11,813 nt of DNA from Acidobacteriota bacterium (GCA_003224135.1 QHYO01000070.1:1-11813), one strand, 5' to 3'; numbered from the stretch's first letter, positions 1 through 6,764 are shown. Notes: generated from the letters alone by a model not told the origin. Made by a program: numbers and translations.

Positions 1-66
1 GTTAGTTTTGACATGAATTTATTGTCCCATTGGTTTCGCTTCTCCGCAAATCCGCCCCTGCTCTCT

Positions 67-105
67 ATGGAGACGCAAGCTCGCTTGCGTTGACACGGTC
101 TCCAT
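67..105. repeat. Nested inverted repeat upstream of purA
   Basis: ATGGAGAC (67-74) is the exact reverse complement of GTCTCCAT (98-105). Inside it, ACGCAAG (73-79) pairs with CTTGCGT (84-90) across a four-base CTCG loop. The two stems share bases 73-74, so they are partly alternative. There is no T-tract after either stem, so a classical intrinsic terminator for an upstream gene is not well supported. The right inner arm abuts the possible -35 box of purA. Function unknown; the pairing is directly visible. Confidence 0.5.
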
Positions 106-118
106 CGTAGGATTTGAT
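90..118 (+). promoter_or_regulatory. Possible sigma-70 type promoter for purA
   Basis: A perfect TTGACA (90-95) is followed after 17 bases by TTTGAT (113-118), which matches four of six positions of TATAAT. Transcription would start near 125 and give a leader of about 140 bases before the purA ATG at 268. A second TTGACA at 8-13 has no convincing -10 box at the usual distance. Acidobacterial promoters are poorly characterised, so this is a moderate-to-weak call from the consensus alone. Confidence 0.35.
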
Positions 119-133
119 CTCTTCATTTTCAGC

Positions 134-195
134 TCAGGGTTCGTAAGGACGGCTGGTTTATCTCAGGGCTTGTAAAACATGCCCTGAAACCCTGA
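134..195 (+). promoter_or_regulatory. Nested stem-loop in the purA leader
   Basis: Two perfect inverted repeats are stacked. The outer arms are TCAGGGTT (134-141) and AACCCTGA (188-195). The inner arms are TCAGGGC (163-169) and GCCCTGA (181-187), with an 11-base loop. The two right arms are directly adjacent, so the folded RNA would be a nearly continuous 15-pair helix with a one-sided bulge at 142-162. The two left arms also form an imperfect direct repeat, CTCAGGG-T/C-T-C/T-GTAA (133-146 and 162-175), so alternative pairings are possible. It lies between the possible promoter and the purA ribosome-binding site. It matches no riboswitch class I recognise; a regulatory role is inference. Confidence 0.4.
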
Positions 196-267
196 AACTC
201 GTTCCCCGAAAGCATGTCTTCGTTCCGACGCATACGGGAACGGTGTGGGCACGGAAAGGTGCAACGG

Positions 268-1566
268 ATGAAATCGGTCGTCGTCGTTGGCGCGCAGTGG
301 GGAGACGAAGGCAAAGGCAAAGTCGTCGATTATCTTGCCGGATCGTTCGATTACATTGTCCGTGTCGCTGGCGGCCACAATGCCGGCCATACCGTTATTA
401 TCGGCAAAGAAAAACACGTTCTCCAGCTCATTCCTTGCGGGATTCTCCGTCCACAGCAGCACGCAGTTATCGGCATGGGGGTTGTCGTTGACCCGGCGGC
501 ACTCGTCAACGAAATCGAAACGCTCGCTAAATCCGGCATCGACGTTTCGAACCGACTGCACATCAGTAATCGCGCGCACCTGATTTTTCCGTATCACCGA
601 GAACTTGATAGAGCCGCCGAAAGCGCGCGCGGCGCTAACAAGATTGGCACCACTTCTCGCGGCATCGGTCCCGCTTACGAAGACAAAATGGCCCGTCGCG
701 GTCTGCGCATGTGCGATCTTCTCGATCCTGCATTGTTCCGCGAAAAAGCAGAGCGTGTGGTTGCCGAAAAAAATCGGCTGGCGAAAGGTGCGTACGGCGC
801 AGATATCGACTTCTCACACGAAGTCGAAGAGACGCTGAAGCTTGGCGAAAAAATTCGCGGCTACATTTGCGATTCGGCCGAGCTCGTCAATCACGCGCTC
901 GACGAAGGTAGGTCGGTGCTATTCGAAGGCGCGCAGGGCACCATGCTCGACATCGACCATGGTACGTATCCGTATGTCACCAGTTCCAGTGCGATTTCTG
1001 GTGGTGCGACGACCGGCGCGGGCGTGCCGCCTACGAAGATCAAGCATGTTCTCGGGATCTCAAAGGCATATACCACGCGCGTCGGTGGTGGCCCGTTTCC
1101 CACCGAAATGCCCGACCTCGACGCACAGGAAGTCCGCAAACGTGGCAAGGAATTCGGCGCCGTCACGGGGCGCCCACGGCGTTGCGGATGGCTCGACCTT
1201 GCCGTCTTGCGCTACGCCAAAATGATCAATGGCATCGATTCGCTCGTCGTAACCAAGCTCGACGTGTTCGATACGCAGCGCGAGATTCAGGTTTGTGTGG
1301 GTTACAAGTACAAAGGTACGCCCATTCACGAAATGCCCGCACTCGCCGAGGAATATGATCACGTCACCCCCGAATACAAGACGCTTCCCGGATGGAGCGA
1401 CCCAACTTATGGCGTGAAAGACGCAGGGAAACTCCCGAAAGCTGCGCTCGAGTATCTGCGGTTTATCGGCGATTTTTTGCAGGTGGAAATCGGCATGATT
1501 TCGACGGGTCCGGAGCGCGACGCCACGATCATTCCCGAAGCCACGCTGCTGTCCCGCTGGCTGTAG
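268..1566 (+). CDS. purA: Adenylosuccinate synthetase
   Basis: Catalyses the GTP-dependent ligation of IMP and aspartate to adenylosuccinate, the first committed step from IMP to AMP, in the cytoplasm. From the ATG at 268 the product is 432 residues, the usual length. The N-terminal GTP-binding signature GAQWGDEGKGK spans residues 8-18 with the catalytic Asp13; His41 lies in AGGHNAGHT; GTTSRGIGPAYEDK (127-140) is the second family signature; GRPRRCGWLDL (301-311) and STGPER (412-417) are also intact. The frame stays open upstream to an ATG at 214, but 268 is preferred because GGAAAGG (253-259) sits eight bases upstream of it and the family begins right before the P-loop-like motif. It is the leftmost gene, monocistronic as far as can be seen, and convergent with a pseudogene. 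Nothing is missing from the active site. Confidence 0.97.
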   Translation: MKSVVVVGAQWGDEGKGKVVDYLAGSFDYIVRVAGGHNAGHTVIIGKEKHVLQLIPCGILRPQQHAVIGMGVVVDPAALVNEIETLAKSGIDVSNRLHISNRAHLIFPYHRELDRAAESARGANKIGTTSRGIGPAYEDKMARRGLRMCDLLDPALFREKAERVVAEKNRLAKGAYGADIDFSHEVEETLKLGEKIRGYICDSAELVNHALDEGRSVLFEGAQGTMLDIDHGTYPYVTSSSAISGGATTGAGVPPTKIKHVLGISKAYTTRVGGGPFPTEMPDLDAQEVRKRGKEFGAVTGRPRRCGWLDLAVLRYAKMINGIDSLVVTKLDVFDTQREIQVCVGYKYKGTPIHEMPALAEEYDHVTPEYKTLPGWSDPTYGVKDAGKLPKAALEYLRFIGDFLQVEIGMISTGPERDATIIPEATLLSRWL

Positions 1567-1600
1567 GTGTGCCTATGCCTTTATCTGGGTATAGAACGGT

Positions 1601-2385
1601 TCAGTCAGGAGCGGCGGTTCTCAACACTTGGTAAAAAATTGGGATGTCTTCCTTGCGTCCCAAAAAGCTGGCGTGAAGATTGAAATTTTGACCGTTTGGT
1701 TTCGTGGAACAGAGAGCTTCCTGCAGCACGTGCGCTCCATCAAATCCACCAAAATGGGGATGCACTTCATACTGCCAGCAATCTAGTTCGAGCTCGCCAA
1801 TCTTAAAATGGGTCTGGGCAACGTGAGTTCCGCGACCGTCAGCAATCTCCGTTCTCGGTCGGTACCACTCGTACTAAGAGGCTGGGTCGCTGATCTCAAA
1901 CGTTGCACCGGAAGGAAGCGATTGATTGAACCAGAGAGGGGTAAACCCGCAGCGAGCAGCGCCTTCGTTACTGAAGAAAACCCAGACGAAAGGTAAGGTT
2001 CCCCGGCTTTTGACGATGGTCCAGTTCCAAGGCACAGAAAATCTATAGTGGGGCACGGAACTGTCAGGGCCGCAATAAGGCTTGGTAGCCTTATCAGAGT
2101 GCGCCGCAATAAACGGGTGAGGCTGGCTCGTCGAGGATGCGAGCGCCGGAACGAGCGTTCTTTCAGGAAGTTCGCAGCATCAATTGCAATCTTCCACTTT
2201 TGGCTTTTGCGGCGAAACAGCACGAAAAACACGACCGAAACAAGGAGAGTCCCGACGAGCGCGATGACTGGAAACTGGCTTTCCGCGGAATCGAAATGGA
2301 TAGCGAGAGCGAAGGCAACCACAATGCCAACGAGTAAAATACCGAGTTCGGCGGCAAATAAGAGGACGCGTTTTAGAAGTGGCAT
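1601..2385 (-). pseudogene. Decayed membrane-anchored protein, unknown family
   Basis: A start at 2385 gives MPLLKRVLLF followed by two hydrophobic segments, roughly residues 4-28 and 38-56, then a basic stretch RRKSQKWK. Good coding sequence then leaves this frame between about 2175 and 2150 and continues in another - strand frame as LVPALASSTSQPHPFIAAHS and on through VPHYRFSVPWNWTIVKSRG. That frame hits an in-frame TAG at 1874-1876 and resumes directly as YEWYRPRTEIADGRG, running to a TGA at 1601-1603. Repairing one frameshift and one stop would give about 260 residues: two membrane helices plus a soluble domain rich in aromatics (HPHFGGFDGAH, FLGRKEDIPIFYQV). I do not recognise the family. 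The long open frame covering 1783-2634 on this strand is coding only in its middle. Real decay and sequence error both fit. Confidence 0.6.
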
Positions 2386-2408
2386 CGAAAGTTGTTCTGC
2401 GTGTTTTG

Positions 2409-2425
2409 ATCCCTGCCGCAGGGAT
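2409..2425. promoter_or_regulatory. Perfect 17-base palindrome, possible operator
   Basis: ATCCCTGC (2409-2416), a central C, and GCAGGGAT (2418-2425) form a perfect inverted repeat. With a one-base centre it suits binding of a dimeric regulator better than an RNA hairpin, although a CCTG/CAGG hairpin is possible. It ends five bases before the possible -35 box of moeA and lies 24 bases upstream of the start of the divergent pseudogene. It does not match the ModE consensus I know. It could also be a dispersed genomic repeat. The role is inferred from position only. Confidence 0.4.
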
Positions 2426-2429
2426 TTCT

Positions 2430-2459
2430 TTGACTCTGGGTTATAGACGCCTTTATACA
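2430..2459 (+). promoter_or_regulatory. Possible promoter of the moeA cluster
   Basis: TTGACT (2430-2435, five of six matches) is followed after 18 bases by TATACA (2454-2459, four of six). This places the start of transcription near 2466 and leaves a leader of about 45 bases before moeA. It is the only good candidate in the 124-base divergent spacer, and the four genes downstream are spaced closely enough to share it. The call rests on the consensus and position. Confidence 0.4.
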
Positions 2460-2509
2460 ACGAATGGTTCCCGCCGTTTTTCAGAAGGCCGGTTTTTGGA
2501 TAAGCTCTT

Positions 2510-3718
2510 ATGATGTTTTCGTATCGACAGGCGCTCGAAGCCGTAATCGGGAAGCTCCAGGCCATCGCGCGCACGCCTGCGACCGAGTCCATTCCATTGA
2601 GCGAGGCGGTCTTCCGCGTCCTCGCTCGTGACATTCTTAGCGACCGGGATTATCCTCCCTTCGATCGTTCAATCCGCGACGGTTACGCCGTTCGGTCCGC
2701 TGACACTCGACCCGGCGCGAGCCTTCGCTGCATCGGCGAGCTCAAGGCTGGTGATTCACCATCCATCGCCGTGACTCCTGGAGCGTGCATGCAAATCATG
2801 ACCGGCGCGGCGCTTCCTGAGGGCGCCGACGCAGTCATCATGATCGAGCATACTTCGCGCGAACGTGACACGGTTCACCTCGATCGCGCCGTCAAGCCCG
2901 GGCAACATGTCGTACGTCGCGGTAGCGAACAAGCGGCTGGCCAGACAGTGCTCTCGGCCGGTACGCGAATCGGATTTGCGGAAATCGCCGCGGCAGCTCA
3001 AGTTGGAGCGGCGAATCCGGTCGTCACACGCAAGCCGCGCATCGCGATTCTTTCGACCGGTGATGAGGTTGTGGATTTTGCGTCGACTCCCGGCCCGTTT
3101 CAGATTCGCAACAGCAATTCGGTTTCACTCGCTGCGCAGGTCGGTCTTACTGGTGGCGAACCAGTTGTGCTTGGCAATGCCAGAGATTCGCTCGACGACC
3201 TGCGCGCGAAAATCACCGCTGGTCTCGAGGCCGACGCCCTGATTCTTTCCGGAGGCGTTTCGATGGGGAAGTACGATCTTGTCGAACCGGTGCTCAGCGA
3301 GTTTGCCGCCGAAGTTATTTTTGACGCCGTCGCCATACGCCCTGGCAAACCAGTTGTATTCGCGTTGTGCAAAGGCAAGCCGGTCTTCGGATTACCCGGC
3401 AATCCGGTTTCGACCATGGTCACGTTCGATCTCTTCGTTCGTCCCGCAATCGACATCCTTTCTGGTACGGAACCTCGTCCCCTGCCATTTATCGAAGCCA
3501 CCCTGACGGCGTCGCTTTCGGAAAAGGCGGGCCTCACCCATTTTCTTCCCGCGAAGCTCACCTGGCGCAGCGATAAGGCGCATGTTTCATCCGTTCCGTG
3601 GCAGGGCTCGGGTGACGTTGTGGCCATGGCACATGCAAATTGTCTTTTGGTTGTGCCGGCGGATCGCGAGACGATAGAAGCCGGCGAACACGTTCACGTT
3701 CTCCCGCGGGATTTCTAG
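2510..3718 (+). CDS. moeA: Molybdopterin molybdenumtransferase MoeA
   Basis: Inserts molybdate into adenylated molybdopterin, the last common step of Mo-cofactor synthesis, in the cytoplasm. The product is 402 residues, normal for MoeA, with no fused MobA or MogA domain. Residues 3-168 are the N-terminal MoeA domains, with SIRDGYAV around Asp57 and QIMTGAALPEGADAV around Thr98. Residues 175-320 are the molybdopterin-binding domain with LSTGDEVV (181-188), LSGGVSMGKYD (246-256) and FGLPGNPVS (293-301). Residues about 325-400 are the C-terminal domain. A tandem ATG opens the gene (2510 and 2513); either could be used, and only a weak GGA (2498-2500) precedes them. It heads a + strand cluster with moaC 19 bases downstream. 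Standalone MoeA is well supported; glp is a synonym. Confidence 0.96.
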   Translation: MMFSYRQALEAVIGKLQAIARTPATESIPLSEAVFRVLARDILSDRDYPPFDRSIRDGYAVRSADTRPGASLRCIGELKAGDSPSIAVTPGACMQIMTGAALPEGADAVIMIEHTSRERDTVHLDRAVKPGQHVVRRGSEQAAGQTVLSAGTRIGFAEIAAAAQVGAANPVVTRKPRIAILSTGDEVVDFASTPGPFQIRNSNSVSLAAQVGLTGGEPVVLGNARDSLDDLRAKITAGLEADALILSGGVSMGKYDLVEPVLSEFAAEVIFDAVAIRPGKPVVFALCKGKPVFGLPGNPVSTMVTFDLFVRPAIDILSGTEPRPLPFIEATLTASLSEKAGLTHFLPAKLTWRSDKAHVSSVPWQGSGDVVAMAHANCLLVVPADRETIEAGEHVHVLPRDF

Positions 3719-3737
3719 AAACCCATCGTTCAATCCA

Positions 3738-4283
3738 ATGCTCACTCTCTCTCATTACGACAAACGCGGCAAAGCGCGCATGGTCGACGTCACGGAGAAA
3801 TCCGTTACCCACCGTTCTGCGGTAGCACACGCCTTCGTGAAAATGTCGCCTCGCGTCCTCGCCGCGGTTCGCAAGCTTAAGAATCCAAAGGGCGATCCGC
3901 TGGAAACCGCGCGAATTGCGGGCATCTCGGCCGCCAAGCGTACCTCGGAGTGGATACCTCTTTGTCATCCACTGCCGCTCACTTACATTGATGTGCACCC
4001 GCGCGTATGCAAAAATGGCGTGGAGATTCGCACTCAGGTGACCGCCGCCGCCCAGACCGGCGTCGAAATGGAAGCTCTCGTTGCCGCTGCTGCCGCCGCC
4101 CTGACGGTCTACGACATGTGCAAAGCGCTCGACAAGGGAATGGAAGTCAGTGAACTCTTTCTCGTCGAAAAAACCGGCGGAAAGAGCGGCGATTACCACC
4201 GCCCGATCAGGGAGGGTACCGGCCGTCGTCGTAAGAATCAGAAGGGCTCAAAGGGAACCAGTTTCTCCGCCAAACATTCATGA
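3738..4283 (+). CDS. moaC: Cyclic pyranopterin monophosphate synthase MoaC
   Basis: Converts the 3',8-cyclo-GTP product of MoaA into cyclic pyranopterin monophosphate, in the cytoplasm. The family pattern is complete: MVDVTEKSVTHRSAVA near the N-terminus, ARIAGISAAKRTSEWIPLCH (58-77), TGVEMEALVAA (107-117), TVYDMCKALDK (123-133) and GGKSGDYHR (147-155). Residues corresponding to E. coli Lys51, His77, Asp128 and Lys131 are present as Lys51, His77, Asp126 and Lys129. The 181-residue product carries a basic, Ser-rich tail of about 25 residues (from about 157) beyond the usual end. The tail may simply be read-out into the overlap with the next gene, whose ATG shares bases with this stop (ATGA at 4280-4283), implying translational coupling. 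No strong Shine-Dalgarno precedes the ATG. The moaA partner is not in this window. Confidence 0.96.
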   Translation: MLTLSHYDKRGKARMVDVTEKSVTHRSAVAHAFVKMSPRVLAAVRKLKNPKGDPLETARIAGISAAKRTSEWIPLCHPLPLTYIDVHPRVCKNGVEIRTQVTAAAQTGVEMEALVAAAAAALTVYDMCKALDKGMEVSELFLVEKTGGKSGDYHRPIREGTGRRRKNQKGSKGTSFSAKHS

Positions 4284-5038
4284 CCGCCCACGCCGCAAAA
4301 ACGGTTCATCTGCTGGTCGCTGAGGACAACCCCCTTATTCGCGACCTGATCCAGAAGGGCCTGGAGCCACACTGCGAAGTTGTTCTTGCAGCGGACGGCG
4401 GCGACGCGCTGCTCAAAGTGATCGACGAGCCGCCTGATGCGATTTTGTGCGACTACAAGATGCCCGGCCTTGATGGACGCCAGTTGTTCGAGAAACTTCG
4501 GGGGCGCGAGCAGACGCGGCACATTCCTTTTCTCTTCATGGCCAGCCGGGGCGACATTGAAGAACGCCTTCGTCCCTTGATGGATGGCGTCGAAGACTTC
4601 ATCGCGAAACCGTTCCTGTTGAAAGATCTTGTCCGCATCACGAAAAAAGTCGTCGACCGCATCCACCTGGAAAAATTGCAAAAGCGCGCTTCGCGTCCGG
4701 GCGTCATTCAGGGCCGGCTCGAGGAAATGAGCATGACCGACCTGATGCAGTCGCTTGAAATGGGGCAAAAGTCGTGCCGTCTTATCGTTCGCCATAATGG
4801 CGAACAGGGCGAACTCTTTTTTGCATCAGGACAATGCCGCGATGCGCAAATTGGCGGGATCGAGGGCGACGACGCTGTTTATAAGGTGGTGCTCTGGACC
4901 GCTGGCGAATTTGAAATCGATTTCAACGCCGCGAGCGCCTCTTCGCGGACTACCACCACACGAGGCACGACGGGCCTGCTTATGGAAGCCATGCGGCTGA
5001 TGGACGAAGCCAGCCGCGATGCCGTCGAAACTCCTTAA
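4280..5038 (+). CDS. Response regulator: receiver plus PATAN (DUF4388)
   Basis: Predicted cytoplasmic two-component signalling protein without a DNA-binding domain. Residues about 9-128 form a CheY-like receiver: acidic pair Glu15-Asp16 (VAEDNP), phosphoacceptor Asp58 in CDYKMPGLDG, and Lys110 in FIAKPF. The switch position that is normally Thr or Ser appears to be Ala88, with Ser89 next to it (FLFMASRGD). Residues about 142-215 match the PATAN/DUF4388 pattern: GRLEEMSMTDLMQSLEMGQK, then GELFFASGQCRDAQIG, then VLWTAGEFEIDF. PATAN domains are found with receivers in Acidobacteriota, Deltaproteobacteria and cyanobacteria and are thought to mediate protein-protein contacts. Its ATG overlaps the moaC stop and it ends five bases before the mogA-like gene, so it is very likely co-transcribed and translationally coupled with Mo-cofactor genes. 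No sensor kinase is nearby. Its output target is unknown. Confidence 0.93.
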   Translation: MTAHAAKTVHLLVAEDNPLIRDLIQKGLEPHCEVVLAADGGDALLKVIDEPPDAILCDYKMPGLDGRQLFEKLRGREQTRHIPFLFMASRGDIEERLRPLMDGVEDFIAKPFLLKDLVRITKKVVDRIHLEKLQKRASRPGVIQGRLEEMSMTDLMQSLEMGQKSCRLIVRHNGEQGELFFASGQCRDAQIGGIEGDDAVYKVVLWTAGEFEIDFNAASASSRTTTTRGTTGLLMEAMRLMDEASRDAVETP

Positions 5039-5043
5039 TCGGG

Positions 5044-5520
5044 ATGAACGTCGCCGTCATCACTGTCAGTGACACTGTCGCCAACGGCAGGGGACAAGAC
5101 GCTTCAGGACCCGCCGTCGTTGCCCGCTGCAAAGAGCTCAATTGGACAGTCAGCGCAACACATATTCTTCCCGACGAACCCGCACAAATTCAGGTCTTGC
5201 TTCGCCAACTTGCCGACGAGCAACGGATCGATCTCATCCTCACCACCGGCGGCACCGGAGTTGGCCCACGCGACTCCACTCCTGAAGCCACGCAAGCTGT
5301 TGCCGAGCGGCTGATTCCTGGCATGTCGGAACAGATGCGCCGCAAGGGTCTTGAGCACACGCCTCGCGCCATCCTGTCGCGCGGACTCGCTGCTATTCGC
5401 GGCACAACGCTCATCCTCAATTTGCCCGGCAGTCCCAGGGGTGCCGTAGAGTCCCTCGATGCCGTCGCCGCACTTCTTCCACACTCCATCCAGATTATTC
5501 ACGGCGCTCGCCACGACTAG
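5044..5520 (+). CDS. mog: Molybdopterin adenylyltransferase, MogA/MoaB family
   Basis: Predicted to adenylate molybdopterin using Mg-ATP, giving the MPT-AMP that MoeA uses, in the cytoplasm. The 158-residue product is a single MoCF-biosynthesis domain: AVITVSDT (4-11), the MPT-binding LTTGGTGVGPRDSTPEAT (66-83), PGMSEQMRRKG (92-102) and LNLPGSPRGAVES (125-137). Length lies in the shorter MoaB-like range rather than that of E. coli MogA (about 195 residues), so mog and moaB cannot be separated by eye; adenylyltransferase activity is established for this superfamily. It is the fourth member of the + strand cluster, five bases after the response regulator, with only a GGG directly before the ATG. 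MoeA and Mog act consecutively, which fits shared transcription. Confidence 0.94.
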   Translation: MNVAVITVSDTVANGRGQDASGPAVVARCKELNWTVSATHILPDEPAQIQVLLRQLADEQRIDLILTTGGTGVGPRDSTPEATQAVAERLIPGMSEQMRRKGLEHTPRAILSRGLAAIRGTTLILNLPGSPRGAVESLDAVAALLPHSIQIIHGARHD

Positions 5521-5539
5521 CCACTGTGCCCAAATGTGA

Positions 5540-5767
5540 AGAGAAGGTCCTCTTGGGTGCGCCTATTGGCAAAGCGAAAATGCTTGCGGGGGATTCTCAA
5601 ATAAGCCTCCCGGCGGCTGGGTGATCGTCAAGTTGTTCTTGCTTAAAGGGGGAGATGACGGCGAAGTGTTTTTGAACACAAATCCGCTTCTAGGCAAGGG
5701 CGAATTCTCGACAAAGGATGAGCGCTACGGTGATTTTGTCGTGCAAGAACTGGGCAGAGTGCTTTGA
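5540..5767 (+). pseudogene. Gene remnant or short GTG-start ORF
   Basis: The frame is open from after a TGA at 5537-5539 to a TGA at 5765-5767 and contains no ATG. From a GTG at 5621 it would give 48 residues beginning VIVKLFLLKGGDDGEV and ending DERYGDFVVQELGRVL. The composition (FLNTNPLLGKGEFSTKDERY) looks like the conserved C-terminal end of a real protein rather than random frame. Either it is a tiny gene using GTG, or more likely the tail of a lost gene. It has no clear ribosome-binding site. It is convergent with the - strand gene ending at 5796. Family unknown; the rest of 5521-5620 shows nothing else I can support. Confidence 0.3.
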
Positions 5768-5792
5768 GAGTCTTCCAGTCGAGAGTCTTCCA
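5766..5792. repeat. Short tandem direct repeat
   Basis: GAGAGTCTTCCA occurs at 5766-5777 and again at 5781-5792, a 15-base period with a three-base spacer (GTC). It lies between the stop of the + strand remnant and the stop codon of the convergent - strand gene. Two copies only; it could reflect replication slippage and has no evident function. Confidence 0.6.
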
Positions 5793-5795
5793 AAG

Positions 5796-6764
5796 TTAAG
5801 GAACTGCTTGTTCGACAGGAAAGGTGACGTTGCTGGATGCGCGTGTACCACGCAGTTCGTCGGACCTCGTCATCTTGTAATGCAAGCGAAGAATAGTGAG
5901 GCCGACGAATGAAATCTTGTGGTCCGTGCGGAGAATGTCTTCTTCGTCCACGTATACATGGAAAAGTTCATGCAGCGAACGGAAGTTTCGCACCCGCCAG
6001 TGCTCGGGCCCTGACTCGACGATCCGATAGAAGCCCGATCGTCCGAAAGCCGATCCTGAGGAATCCAGTCCGAACGAGCCGTCGGCATGTGCCACCGGTC
6101 GCAAATAGACGTTGGCGCTTCCCCGACACGGAAAAGTCACTTTGACGCAGGGATTCTCTTCCTCCGGAACTTGCGCCGTGGAATACACGCCCGCGTAGAT
6201 CACGCGGCCTGAGGACTTCAGTCTCCGCAGCCAACCGGTGCAGAGCAATTTTCCTGAGCCCGGTTCGATCAGCTGGATCACTTCGCTGGCCATGCCCTTG
6301 GCGACTTCAAGCGAAGAGATTGGAAAATTCAGCTGATCCATTCTTCGGCTGAGAAACTCCACCAGCACCCACAGAAAAAATCGCCCCACGAAATATACTT
6401 CGCTCCAGACTTCCATCTGGTATTCGGCGGCATGCTCATAAAAATGCCGGATTCGCGGGTGGACAGCGTCAGGATCGAACGACGGGCCGAGAAGCGCGCC
6501 GAAATCCGGAATCAGACCTGCGTGCGGAGAGTTGCGAAGCTGCAGGTGCTCCTCTTGCGCGATCCGCTGATACACGCCGGTGCCGATCAGCCCTGGCTTG
6601 CCGAGGTAGCAATGAAGCCATGGAGCGTCGCTCCGGCGCATGCGTCGGCCCGTCACGCGAACCATTACCTCAATGAAAAGTTCCAGCAGAAAGGCGAATC
6701 CCGAGTAAAAAATGCCACCGGAGCGCGGCTCGACCGATATGTTTGGCGGTGAAGAGGCATTCAT
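5796..6764 (-). CDS. Conserved-looking protein of unknown function
   Basis: A 322-residue protein that I cannot assign to a family. From an ATG at 6764 it starts with a short polar segment, then a hydrophobic stretch at about 18-36 (FYSGFAFLLELFIEVMVRV) that could be a membrane-associated helix. A second amphipathic or hydrophobic stretch lies at about 125-138 (FVGRFFLWVLVEFL). The middle contains PHAGLIPDFGALLGP (80-94) and the C-terminal third is rich in charged and aromatic residues: VKVTFPCRGSANVYLRP (207-223), GSAFGRSGFYRIV (237-249) and LHELFHVYVDEEDILRTDH (264-282). Codon use and the long open frame without competing coding frames support a real gene. No strong Shine-Dalgarno is visible upstream. 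It is downstream of and co-oriented with the hydrolase gene, 78 bases away, so co-transcription is possible but not shown. Confidence 0.75.
   Translation of the reverse strand: MNASSPPNISVEPRSGGIFYSGFAFLLELFIEVMVRVTGRRMRRSDAPWLHCYLGKPGLIGTGVYQRIAQEEHLQLRNSPHAGLIPDFGALLGPSFDPDAVHPRIRHFYEHAAEYQMEVWSEVYFVGRFFLWVLVEFLSRRMDQLNFPISSLEVAKGMASEVIQLIEPGSGKLLCTGWLRRLKSSGRVIYAGVYSTAQVPEEENPCVKVTFPCRGSANVYLRPVAHADGSFGLDSSGSAFGRSGFYRIVESGPEHWRVRNFRSLHELFHVYVDEEDILRTDHKISFVGLTILRLHYKMTRSDELRGTRASSNVTFPVEQAVP

Noticed and set aside
1573..1594. CTATGCC / GGTATAG stem with an eight-base loop just after purA as a terminator.
   Set aside because: It needs a G-T pair, is AT-rich in its outer half, and has no T-tract after it.
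1783..2634. A single 283-residue - strand protein across the whole open frame.
   Set aside because: Only about residues 84-158 look coding. The N-terminal part crosses the start of moeA and the promoter spacer, and the C-terminal part is out of frame with the better coding sequence on the same strand.
4238..4795. A 185-residue - strand ORF opposite the response regulator.
   Set aside because: It is the antisense of the receiver-PATAN gene, whose motifs are unambiguous; the shadow has no recognisable domain.
5524..5557. Possible terminator after the mog-like gene (CCCAA...AAGAG...CTCTTGGG).
   Set aside because: The arms overlap and require a seven-base bulge, and no T-tract follows on the + strand.
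5909..6752. Several + strand ORFs opposite the 322-residue gene.
   Set aside because: They have Arg/Pro-rich composition typical of antisense shadows and cover different fragments of the same well-coded - strand gene.
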